Source: Alectoria sarmentosa
Taxonomy: Eukaryota > Ascomycota > Lecanoromycetes > Lecanorales > Parmeliaceae
DNA length: 64,000 nucleotides
Reading direction: 5' to 3'
NCBI GenBank assembly: GCA_009733775.1
Contig: WOGZ01000105.1
Span: 1-64,000, forward strand
Part shown: one piece after another, positions 12,203 through 22,534 of the stretch
Layout: each line of letters opens with the position of its first letter
Numbering within the stretch: position 1 is the first letter of the stretch
Program-made: the position numbers and the translations under genes
The notes under the pieces: model-generated
Database searches by the model: none
What the model saw: the letters and a program-made list of their open reading frames with translations, nothing else
What the model was told of the DNA's origin: nothing

Positions 12203-12617
12203 GACTGGTTTCTCACGTCTAATGCGTACGCCCTTCTCAAGGCATTTGCAGTCAACAGAACATATGCACATCTCTTCGACGAAGGTCTAGGCCTGCACAG
12301 TGAAGATACGCCTTATACGTTCTACAATTATGGCCCGACAATGGATGCATATGAAATTGGTTTAATTAATGCGACTGTGGCACGAGCGTTCCAGGATTGA
12401 ATGCTGAGCTTTGCCACCACCGGAAACCCAAATGGGAAGGACGAGGTCAGTCTCCCGGTGTACTGGAGCAATAGGACGATGGGCCTATTGTCGAGTGAAG
12501 GCTTGGGGATTTCGGTGGAGGATCCTGCTGGTAAAGAGAGATGAGACTTTTGGGAGAAGGGCTTGTTTTTTAGACGTTTTCGAGATGGAGAGGGAAAAGG
12601 ATTTGAGGGAGCATGAA
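12203..12617 (+). pseudogene. Type-B carboxylesterase/lipase, 3' remnant
   Basis: One plus-strand frame reads like the C-terminal end of a fungal type-B carboxylesterase: DWFLTSNAYALLKAF, then HSEDTPYTFYNYGP (the region of the catalytic His), FATTGNPNG, and SSEGLGISVEDPAGKER followed by DFWEKGLFF. Two in-frame TGA codons interrupt it. One stands where the family has Trp (ARAFQD-stop-MLSF), the other where it has the conserved Cys of the ER-C-xFW motif. Everything upstream, including the nucleophile elbow and signal peptide, is absent and replaced by AT-rich sequence. It is a dead fragment. Both stops can arise by single-base changes; the Trp one is a G-to-A. Confidence 0.85.
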
Positions 12618-13678
12618 ATACACAGAGGGGTTGCGCTATACTTTTATTTGTTGAGACGGCTTTCGTATTTAAGCATCAATTACAATTATTATCGCTGACT
12701 CAAACATTGATTCTGAGTCTCTTCAATTCGAGCAAGGCGCTACAACTCGAGCTTGGTAATAAAGAAATTCACCAAACAAATCGGACAGATGAGATCGAAG
12801 AAAAAAGATGTGAGGTAGTAATTGCGGCTGAGCTGACCGTTGCATTGCATGTGAAACGAGATGTGCATGTTTCCTGCATAAATAGGGGCGTGGCGTCAGC
12901 CTGCCCGTTTCTCGGATTGTTGAAAATTTTACCCCTGCAAACAACGGCCAGACTCTGTAAGTCATCGTGTATGTGTTATGTGGCCAAAGTTCTTTATGCT
13001 GAAGATCTATTTTAGAAGACTACAGAATTGTCCTAGATTAAATTTCTTGGCAGTCCTCAATGTGTGAGCTTCCATGAACATCGTCAAGGAGTCGTGCGCT
13101 TGACGTCCTATCATTGTGAGAGAGATAGTATTCTCAGTCTCTATAAGATCCTATCGACCCTAGGGCTGGTGTGGCTGAATCTTCCTACCCGCACTCGACA
13201 ACGGATGATGAAATAAATCTTACATTATTTCCTCACTCGACCCACCTGAAACACGGTCGAACAGTCTCCGCCACTCCCCGCAAGTAGCTCCTATTTTCCA
13301 ATAGACTGCAGGGGAAGCTGCAATGCATTCCTATCCCCGCACTGCTCGTAATAAGCTTACACGACAAATATACGAAACAAAGTCTAGTCCTAGAAGCATT
13401 CTTCTCGATACATCTTCTGTGCAGCGAAGGAGGTACTTCAGACATTTCTGCCACTTTGCTGAACTGGGCTCTTTACGATGCCCGCCCCTTGTCTGACCGC
13501 CATCATCACAAAGTGCGCCGCCGTATTTCTGCAGTACAACCAGACAGTCGGGCTTTCCGATGCGTGTCCAGCGAGTATTTCGCTCATCTAAAACGGAACT
13601 TCCTTCCTCTAAAGTCTCGATATTCCCTTCTCTTTCCTCGCGTTAGTGAAGGTTTCTCCCCTCCATCTATCTGGCGTG
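12618..13678. other. Intergenic; promoter side of the surface-protein gene
   Basis: No conserved coding signal is seen on either strand in this 1-kb spacer. The last few hundred bases are pyrimidine-rich (ttccttctctttcctcg), as is common in fungal leader regions, and presumably include the promoter of the gene starting at 13679. Confidence 0.4.
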
Positions 13679-16332
13679 ATGAATCAATTCTTCGATCCTT
13701 TTCTTCTGCTTTTTGTTGCCTTTGTCTCGTTATGCGCCTCAACTCAAATCCTTCCGGCGCTAGAAACACAGAATTCTTCGCTTGGCAACGCCACGTCAAC
13801 TTTCTATGCAAACAAGACCACCAACGCGCCTGTAGCTAACCGACCCCAGTCATGCGGCGCCTGCTACGTTGGTGGACCTAACGTCGACGTCTATTACTGG
13901 CCGCAACCTAGTGCCAATACTTCTTGCCTAAGCATTATTGGACCAACTGCCAGCCCGCCTTTAGCTGGCGCCACCATTTCGAGTGGCATTACATACTGGG
14001 GCTACACCAATACAGACACGCCCCATAATATCATTCAGACAATGCAATTGACATCTATCAATGGTATCACATTCAAAATGCCTTTGGTCAATCCATGGCC
14101 CGACACGAGAACATATGGGTATATTCCTATATGGACGGGGCCTGCACCTACGGCCGGCGAGAATGTTCCGGAGTCTTATTTGCTCCAAGATCCTATAGGG
14201 AAAAGGTCTCCTGCGACAAAGGTACCCTTTCTCATGGAACCTCGTGCCCCCTTCAACGAATCTCAAGGATCTCCTCTTGGCAATGACTCCTTTCTTGATG
14301 GACATGGCGCGCTCGCTGAGAGTACTGTTCTATACAATGGTCACACACTGTGAATATCAACTGTGAGACACATCTAGGACATGACCTAACAGATGCAAAT
14401 AGGACTTCGCCATCCATTTATGTCGACTTCTACAGCCTCAGTGCAACTGATTCCTGTGGCACAATAGGCGGAGGTCCCGATGGTGTCATCACGTCCACGC
14501 TGATTGCATTTACATCAGGAGAGTTGTCGACTTTTGCCGCACCTCTCACTGAATGGTTGTTTGGAATGAATTATGGCCTAAGAAGCAGCATCGTTCCTTA
14601 CAACTTTGATGACCTGCCTTGTCCTCCATACAAGACAATGGTAAGTTATTAGCCTGCTTGGAACCTGATTTGATGACTGACATCGATATTGCAGACGGAC
14701 CAATGGTATAAACCTGAACCTGGGGAGCCCTACCGTCCTGTCATTTCCTTCCCATCAAAGGTCTTCGAAATCGACCCTTTGTGGAAAAGCTGTTCGACTG
14801 GGATCTTTATTGGTCTCGACCCGCCGATAGCGTTGCATCCCGCGACGGCTATGGTACCACAAGTGACTCCAACGGATAATACCCATCCCAATCAGGTTGG
14901 AGCCAAGCCAAGCCCAAGCCCAAAGGGCCTGCCAGAGCCCACCGCCAAGCCTCCTGTTCATCAGGTTCCGCCGGCAAGGAATACGGAAGTACCCAATCCT
15001 GCTAACAACGATCCATCTCGAAATAATGGAGAGAGCAACTCTCAACCTGCATCTGATCCTAGCACATTTGAGAGTGCTAGTAACCCGAACGACCCGAAGG
15101 ACGATAGCAATTCTTCGAGCGGAGAAACGAAAGGTCCATCGGAAGCCGCTGCTGCAAATCCCACATCCAAAATAAAGTCCCAAACTCAACCCGGCAGTCC
15201 TATGGCCAAAGCAATACCGCCAGCTCAGACTGCCACCGGCGTGGAAAGCCTTAGCTCACCACAAGAGATGCCGCCCCAAGAAGCCAATGACCCTCGAATC
15301 GATCCCACGAGATTGGAGAATCCAAACGGATACAACAATCCTGACTCGGGCGGCGATCTTGCGAGCACTGCGTCTCCCAACAATCCTCAACAAGCCCCTC
15401 CAATAGCGACCGTGGGCGGCGAGCCGATAGTAGCGGTCCCCCTACAGCCTTCGACGGAGCAAAACGGTCAAAGCAGTCCAAATATTAACAGTGATAAAGA
15501 CCCTGATGACCCCAATGATAACCACAACGATCAACAAGATACAGGAATTTTAGATACTCTCAATTATCCTGCGACATCTGACCCTTCATCTGAAGATACT
15601 ACTCCCAACGGACCTTCCATCAGTACTGATCCAATGGTAGCAGCTGCACCCATGACCACAACAATAGATGGACACTTAATCCAGGCTTTATCAAGCCCCA
15701 GTGTCATTCTTGTTGACAAAGAAACCATCTCTCGAGGGCAAGGCTCCATTGTTATTTCCGGTACACCGATTGCTCTACAACAAAATGGCGATCTCATACT
15801 CGGTACCTCGACCGTCCGAAATCTACTAAGCAGTCTACTTCCTACATACAAATCCCTCCTCATCGTCGGCGCACAAAGCCTGACTGCAAACAGCAATCCA
15901 CCCGGTCAAGCCACAGATCCCACAAAGGCACCTCAAGTCTACCGCATCGGCAGTGTAAGGATAACAGCCGGCGATCCGCCAATAACCTATGCTGGAACGA
16001 AAATACAAGCCATCAGTGACGGTGCCGTCATCGTCGGAGACAGGACCTATCATGCATCGCCAACGCCAGCAGCATTGGAGACGGCAGAAGGAGCACCCTC
16101 TCCTGTAATCTCAGGCCCGTCTGCTCAGAGCACGAGTAGTACTCTAGATGCCGATGAGGCAGGGAATTCGAAGGGGTCGAAAGGCGCCAACGCTGGGAGC
16201 TCGAGCTCGGCGAGCGTAGTGGCATTTCAGGGTAGCGCGACAAGGGGAAGGGCGAAATGGAGTCTGCTTTGCGGCGTCGTAATAATGGGGATGATTCAAG
16301 GGTTCCGAATTACTCCGTCCGTACGCGGATAA
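13679..16332 (+). CDS. Secreted/surface Pro-Ser-Thr-rich repeat protein, frameshifted
   Basis: The ATG at 13679 opens a signal peptide (MNQFFDPFLLLFVAFVSLCAS). An N-glycosylated Cys-containing ectodomain follows (SCGACYVGG, YYWPQP). The frame stops with TGA at 14351-14353, but the downstream frame (VNINCETHLGHDLTDAN) continues the ectodomain. Removing one CA from the CACACA run at 14342-14347 joins both frames exactly. Exon 1 ends at 14640 (GTAAGT donor), the intron is 14641-14694, and exon 2 runs to the stop at 16332. Its product has a long Pro/Asn/Ser/Asp-rich linker and then a repeat-like module (ISRGQGSIVISGTPIAL) similar to the gene at 19968-22534. The end is a Ser-rich stretch and a hydrophobic tail (WSLLCGVVIMGMIQGF), possibly a GPI signal. 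Repaired length would be 865 residues. The lesion could be a true pseudogenising slip, an allele, or a sequencing error. Function is unknown; the cell surface is the likely site. Confidence 0.75.
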
Positions 16333-17579
16333 TACTGATAAGACATATGAATTTCATGTCATATTTCACCATTCAGTAGCCTAAATTAGTGCTCGCATAC
16401 TCGAAAAACACACATCACACACACACACATGAGGGTACACAAATGACGTAGGTAATAGTGATTGGGCTGTCCCAACACCGGGGCCACTAACGAATAGAGG
16501 CCAGAACAAACATATTCTCGTACCCTGGCGCCAAAGAAAGCTCCCGTGTCTGAGCGACATAGATCTGGAGTGAAAAATGAAGCTATATACAGATGCGGAC
16601 GGGCGAATAAAAAATGCTATAACCCTTAAAAAAAATGAAAACGAATAAAGAGCCATTGCTTGATGTAAGGACAGGCATATATATCACTTCATCATGACGC
16701 GTGTCTCCCGCTATGACCACTATTCAAGCACATTCCATGTGGTGGCCGAGGCATGGGTCATGGCTATTGATTCCTGACTTTCTATGCGACTCACTAACCC
16801 ACAGTCCCACTGTAGCGATGAGAGAAAAAGTGTGCTTGGGTTCAATCGACCTCTTTCAGAGATGGATTTCCAGAAGTATCTGCAGAGTAAATACATCATT
16901 TGGCTTATCATTCTATTTTTATACATGGCACTTGAGAAGAAGGCAAGGTTTGTACCTAGCGTAGGAAAGGACGTGCGAAGCTAATGAATACTCAGGATCT
17001 GAAAACGGTGTCTGAATGAGTCTGTGATTGATTAATCACCTTGAGGGCCTCGATGAAGCTTGTTGTGACCTTTTTGAAAAGAAAAACTTGAGAGAATTGA
17101 AGTATCTAGAGAATTCAATAGTATGATCGGTGAAAGAAGGAAACAACTAGTTGGAAGAGCTCGTATCCCTCGAATTGGATCTTCTTGTTTCTTTCTAGTC
17201 TCAATCAATTACGTTGTTCATCATGGTATTCTTTTAAGAGGTTCTTATACTCGCGCATTACCTCTTAACCCAGCTCAGTTGAGCATCATCAGCCACTCAT
17301 GAATTCAATTGCTCTTTATCATTTGCGGCCAAATTCTGCGCATAATTTAATTCTCACAGAAAGAATCATTTCAAGAATTCAGACCCGGCTGCAAGCGCAC
17401 ATTCCACGAGGATTTGAGTTGCAGAAATGGTCTCTTCGTTCCATTTCCGGATATCGTGCGTCTGCAAATTTTGCGAATTCCCTTTGTCGCTCAGCATAAG
17501 ACTATGCCACCTAACCAGCGTACACCTTCAAATTTTTCCATTAAATAATTGGCTGTCATTGTTTCAATAAAGGTTAGAT
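16333..17579. other. Intergenic spacer, 1.2 kb
   Basis: It contains a short CA microsatellite (near 16411-16428) and an AT-leaning promoter-like zone before 17580. Short ORFs here lack homology, codon bias or splice sites. Confidence 0.45.
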
Positions 17580-19343
17580 ATGCCAAACATGAAGTCAGCC
17601 AAATCAAAAGGCTATTCTTTTTTGCGAGATGCGCACATGACAGCGAATAATCCGGAACGACCTATCCAGCCATGGTCCAGCGACAAAGATGGCAACTCCG
17701 GGAATGAGAATGCAAGCGCCAACGATGAGGAGGATAAGGATGGCATTGCGAGCGAAGCAAGCTCTCGGAGAGAAGATCATAGAGACCGCGTCAAGGCTTT
17801 ATGTCATCAGCTCTGGCCTTCCAGATCCAACCGTTTCCAAATCGAGCGGGTGCAAGAAGACGGATTCCACTACATCACCGCTATAAGCGTCAAGTTTCAC
17901 TCCAAGAGAAAGCCGCTCCGGCTGATACTCCGAGAGAAACGAGGCAATTTCTTAAACGCGACCAGTCTCGACGATGAAGTAGCTGTTCTCCGCTACATCG
18001 AACAGCACACCACGCTTGCAATCCCGAAAATCGAAGCGGTGGACTTTACAGCAGATAACGCGCTCGAAGGGCCTTATGTTATCATTACTCGGATCCCAGG
18101 ACGAGATCTCCATCACCTGGATTCCGGCAAATATCCCAGCGGCCTCGGCCAGGAGCAGCGATGCTCAGTTGCGAGAGAATGGGCAAACATGTTGCTTGAG
18201 ATAGAGGCGACCAGCGGCCCGATGCCTGGTCGAATCAAATCGGCTGGTAATGGAGACGGGACACAGACTTTCGAGGTCGTACCTTTTCAGAAGAAACAAG
18301 TATTCAACGGTGGTGCAGGACTGTTTGATTTCTCGTTCGTCGATGAAACGGGAGTGAAACTTCCTGGCGCCGATGAAACACTTCCCTTCAAATCGACACT
18401 TGACTGGTTTCTGTCGCGATTCAGACTCTGGACGATTGCCAAAGACCCACACAACGTCCTCCGTTTCGAACGCCTTTCCGCCGCGGCGACCCAGATGAAT
18501 GCAGCAGGGTATATGGGCGACGATCGATACACAGTATACCATCCCGATCTCCTCCAAAGCCCCTGCAACGTCATGGTTGAATTCTCAGCCGATAGGTCAC
18601 TGAGTATCTCCGGGATCCTGAACTGGGACGGCGCAGTCTTCTATCCTTCGTTCTACGGCTGCGAGATACCCATCTGGATGTGGGACGGGGAATACAAATA
18701 TGACGAGTATGGAAATTTCGTAGATGGAACACCAGCAACCCCTGAGCAGCAGCAGATCAAACAGGTCTTTGAGAAAGCCGTGGGGCCAGGATACCTACAT
18801 CGAGCGCGGGCACCTGGGTACGGTCTGGCACGGCAATTGATTCCGTGGGCGGAGAGCGGACGCATTGGGAGCCAAGATCCAGACAAAACGGTCAACGATT
18901 TGCTGGATGCATGGGAGATAATTCGTCCCCCAGGAACGCCACCAATTCCACGAATCGAAAAGACGCCTAACAATAAATTTTCATCATTTGGGTATCGTGG
19001 GAAGTTTCATGTCAACGGAAAACCCAGAGGAAGTCTGAAAGTCAGACACACAGTCAAGAATAGGGAAGATAAAAACCCCTACAGCAAAGGCGCAAAGAAA
19101 ACCAAACCTCCACCTTCTTCATCCAAAGCCGATCGCGAAAAGGAATTCGAGGTCGATCATATCATAGATGCTCGACGTTTCGCTCGTGAAAAAGTGAAGT
19201 ACAAGATCAAGTGGACCGGATACGACGAACTCACCTGGCAACCATACTCGGACATTGAGCATCTGCAAGACAGGCTCAGAATCTTCGAGGCCAAGAACCC
19301 CGACAACCCCATTCATCGTCAACGTGTTAAAACGTCTTCGTGA
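17580..19343 (+). CDS. APH-like kinase fused to a C-terminal chromodomain
   Basis: This is a single-exon ORF of 587 residues. Residues 1-65 are acidic and disordered. Residues 70-450 resemble the fungal aminoglycoside-phosphotransferase/choline-kinase-like family: EVAVLRYIEQHTTLAIPKIEAVD, PYVIITRIPGRDLH, and the catalytic-loop motif H321-P-D323 with N330. The metal-binding Asp expected in the following IDWE-type motif is replaced by Asn (GIL-N348-W-D350-GA), so catalysis may be altered or lost. After a basic linker, residues 522-572 form a chromodomain (EFEVDHIID, KIKWTGYDELTWQPYSDI). F523, W545 and Y548 stand at the three aromatic-cage positions that bind methyl-lysine. Known chromodomains bind methylated histone tails; here that would place a kinase-like protein at chromatin, which is inference. 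The ATG at 17580 is the first in frame. The gene sits between two convergent surface-protein genes. Confidence 0.85.
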   Translation: MPNMKSAKSKGYSFLRDAHMTANNPERPIQPWSSDKDGNSGNENASANDEEDKDGIASEASSRREDHRDRVKALCHQLWPSRSNRFQIERVQEDGFHYITAISVKFHSKRKPLRLILREKRGNFLNATSLDDEVAVLRYIEQHTTLAIPKIEAVDFTADNALEGPYVIITRIPGRDLHHLDSGKYPSGLGQEQRCSVAREWANMLLEIEATSGPMPGRIKSAGNGDGTQTFEVVPFQKKQVFNGGAGLFDFSFVDETGVKLPGADETLPFKSTLDWFLSRFRLWTIAKDPHNVLRFERLSAAATQMNAAGYMGDDRYTVYHPDLLQSPCNVMVEFSADRSLSISGILNWDGAVFYPSFYGCEIPIWMWDGEYKYDEYGNFVDGTPATPEQQQIKQVFEKAVGPGYLHRARAPGYGLARQLIPWAESGRIGSQDPDKTVNDLLDAWEIIRPPGTPPIPRIEKTPNNKFSSFGYRGKFHVNGKPRGSLKVRHTVKNREDKNPYSKGAKKTKPPPSSSKADREKEFEVDHIIDARRFAREKVKYKIKWTGYDELTWQPYSDIEHLQDRLRIFEAKNPDNPIHRQRVKTSS

Positions 19344-19967
19344 AATTTAGGCCCAAGCCACAGGGGACGAAGGCGGATTTTTCGGCTCGTACGTGCGTGG
19401 CTAGTCAGGGAGTTCGCGGATGTGCGATGTCGTGGTAGTGCAGCTCAATGTGCGAGGAAAATGATGGGATGTGCATTCAAAAAGTCGTTCGCTAGCGCGT
19501 TTAACAATTGTTCTCGCATACCATTAGTAGACCCTAGAATCCTTCAAAGAAGGGAATGATGATTACCGCATGAATTTAATCAAGCGTTTACGCCAGACAC
19601 GATCCGCGCATGGATTTCTTGACCTGGGGCGTTCTTGATGGAAGTATAAGCGTGATTACTATTTGAAGCGGTGGACCTCAGGTTCAAGAGTGTTCTCGAC
19701 GAGCGCAAAGCACAGTTTTGCTAATTTCGTACACGTCAATCGCTTCTAGATGATTTCAATTCAGCCGCCGGGAGTCATGCAAAGTCTCCATTTCGCCCAA
19801 GCACTTGCTCGCGCGCTTGGCAGTCTCATTCTTCGTAAACCCTGTGGGATGCGCCGACTGTTCAGGCGAGACCTGAAGAAAGTGCCCAGTGATGCTAGAT
19901 TCAAGTGCGCGACGTAGGATTTTTGGAACATATGTACAGTCCGATGAAGACATAATCACACTCTTTC
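19344..19967. other. Intergenic between convergent genes
   Basis: This is the shared 3' region of the plus-strand kinase-chromodomain gene and the minus-strand surface-protein gene. No gene is seen. Confidence 0.45.
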
Positions 19968-22534
19968 TCATCGCAAGCCCAACAACATCATCCCTCCCAG
20001 CGGCGCCCATATCAGCCACCAAGGCAGCTCGCCCTTGCCCCACATCGCACCACCGGTAAATTGGACAGGGGCAGTCGTACTTGTACCACTGCCAAAGCCA
20101 CTCATAACCAAGTCTCCAATATTCACAGCTTCGGTGCTCGTTCCCACCACCACATCTCCGCCACCAGGGGCATATGAGATGGGCGTCCCAGATACAGTCA
20201 CCACGCCGCCTTCGGTGAGTGTCTGGTTGCCTACTAGAAAATCAGAGCCAGTGCCGGCTGTGTACGTTGATCCATTGAAGATGAATATTGGAGGTCCAGT
20301 GGGCGCTGGAGTAAGCGCTAGTGACTGTGTCGAGCCCGCTACGACGGCGAAGGCTGCGCCCGCGGCGAGAGAAATGGGAGTACCTGAAACAGTAATCACG
20401 CCGCCAGGGGACAGAGTCTGACCAGCAATTGCGAATGCCGAAGCTACGTTTGCCGTGTAGGTAGAGCCTCCAATTGTTATCACCGGCTTTGCAGTGAGGC
20501 TACCTGACGACAATGACTGTGTCTGACCAGCGATTACTGCTACGCTGGCTCCTGGGGCGAGTGAAATAGGTATGCTCGATATGGTGATGGCTGGAGAGCC
20601 AGGAATAAGGGTCTGGCCTTTTATGACGATGGCAGAGTCAGAGTTGGCTGTGTAGGTCTCGCCGGCAAATGTCATCTCAGGATAAGCTGTAGGGACAACG
20701 GGGTAGAGCGATTGTGTTGTACCGCCCACGACGGCCACGGATGCGCCTTGAGCTAGCGAGATAGGCGTACTAGAAACCATAATAGCTGGGGCTCCTGGGA
20801 CTATCGTCTGCCCAGCAACTACGATGTGCGATGAGAAATCCGCGGTGTATGTAGACCCGCCAAATGTCAGAGCTGGGGTTGCGGCCTGCTGAACGGTGTC
20901 TGACACGGTGGCCGCGAATGTTGGGAGAGGAATTGTTTGTCCGTTACTGACGAGGGCAGTCGCGGAGGGAGCTAGAGAGTAGACGACATTGTTTGTGGTT
21001 ACTGGCGAGCCGCCAGGACTAATCTTGCCTACCTGGGGAATGCTGTAGTAGGAGGATATGTCTGGAGTGATGCTAATTCCAGCATATGATATAGCTACTG
21101 CTGCAACCGGCACGGGCTTGTTATCACCTGTACCAGAGTCTCCGCCATCATCGTTTTCTGAAGTCGATCCAGCGACAGGCTGCGCTCCGGTGTCTGACTG
21201 GTTATCCTGGTTACTGTCTGACGGCCCCGTGTCAGGTTGACCTCCATTGCTGCTGGTTTGATCAGTACCACTGTTGTCTGACGGCGATTCTACCAGTCCC
21301 TGAGCTCCCGCTTTGGCTGGCTCATTGATTGGACTACTAACAGAACTAAGTGGAAAGGGAGAATCCTCAGAGACTGGAGTCGCTGGAGTAGAAGTCTGAG
21401 GAGCCACGTTGGGCGTAGTTGAACTTTCTGGCAGAGGTTCCGTGTCAGGCTTGGGCTCCACTAAAGGCACCAATGCTGGAGCAGCAGGGATACTCGTTTG
21501 AGGAGGTCCAAAGGGAGTTATGGGACTTCCCGGCTTTGGTGATGTTAAACCGTAATTACCCGCGCTCTTGACCGTCGAAGTGGCGGTCGCGGTCAAGGCA
21601 GCCACAGGAATCATCAATGCTGGTGGACCCACGCCCACATCAAGAAAAGCGCAAGACTTGTACTTGTTGAATCCCTCACTCCCAAGAATGGATCCTATGA
21701 AATTGGAGTACGCGATATTATTGATTGAGATAGGCCCTTCGAGGTATATCCCAAGATCATTATTGACCGGGTGAGGGTCTCCGAGCTCATAATAGGTAGA
21801 TGAGAGGGTAATTTGCGAAGTAACGGCGTACTGTAATACGTCAGGATTGTCCATATATGATTCCATCATGCATGCGCATTTGTTCGGGGTATCTTCGTAT
21901 TGTATCGCTGATTGGAGACCTTTGGGGCAGTGGGGATCTTGTTGCGTGACAGATATATACTCGAAACCTTGAATCCCTATGAAAGGCGTCGGATACGCAA
22001 CGCTGAATGAACCATCAACAAAGGCATTTGTACCATTGTTGAGGGCGAAGCCATTTGGTTCGTACTCTGCATCGATTGGTTGGAGGACGCTGGCGGCTAT
22101 GGACTGTGCCTCTGTCAAGGTGCTTATATTGATCGATGAGACGTCTTCGTAGAAGGTGGTAGTACGGGTCACAGCGGTGTTGTTGTATTGCGTGATCAGT
22201 ATAGAAATGATGTCCAGCGTTAGGTTGAGCGTTGAGTCCCACCAGAGGGCCATTGAGAGAGGTCCATAACGTGCAACTACCTGACACTGGGGGCAAGTGG
22301 CATTTGAGCCTACCGAAAATATCGAAGGAGCAGAGGTAATAGTGGCGGAAGATTGCAAAGATGGTGAGGGCGAGCTTATAGTGTTAGATAGGTTCCTAAT
22401 CATCACTGCCAGATAATCTATTAGCCTTGGGCGTATATTAATGTTTCCGAGGAGCACTCACGAGCAGGAGAAAGACCAAAACCTAAAGTGAATCCAACCA
22501 ATTCCAGAAATGAAATGACTAATAGCAGATGCAT
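19968..22534 (-). CDS. Secreted, probably GPI-anchored repeat protein
   Basis: Exon 1 (22534-22462) supplies a signal peptide (MHLLLVISFLELVGFTLGFG). A 56-nt intron (22406-22461, GTGAGT to GGCAG) is followed by exon 2 (22405-19968), for 836 residues in total. The ectodomain has N-glycosylation sites and spaced cysteines (CPQCQVV, HCPKG, KCACMM, KSCAF). Next is a Pro/Ser/Asp-rich linker, then at least five tandem modules of about 60-75 residues with the pattern GxTYTA-xxSxxxVxGQTLxPG-xxIxVSxTPISLAxGAxxxVV. The C-terminus is a hydrophobic segment (ELPWWLIWAPLGGMMLLGL) consistent with GPI attachment. Such modules recur in fungal cell-wall proteins, with no biochemical role known to me. Plus-strand open frames across this gene are antisense shadows of the repeats. 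Confidence 0.85.

Noticed and set aside
13646..13678. Earlier start of the surface-protein gene
   Set aside because: The codon at 13646 is GTG; ATG 13679 gives a standard signal peptide.
20035..20421. Plus-strand ORF with PPS/VTTPP repeats
   Set aside because: It is the antisense reading of the tandem modules of the minus-strand surface-protein gene.
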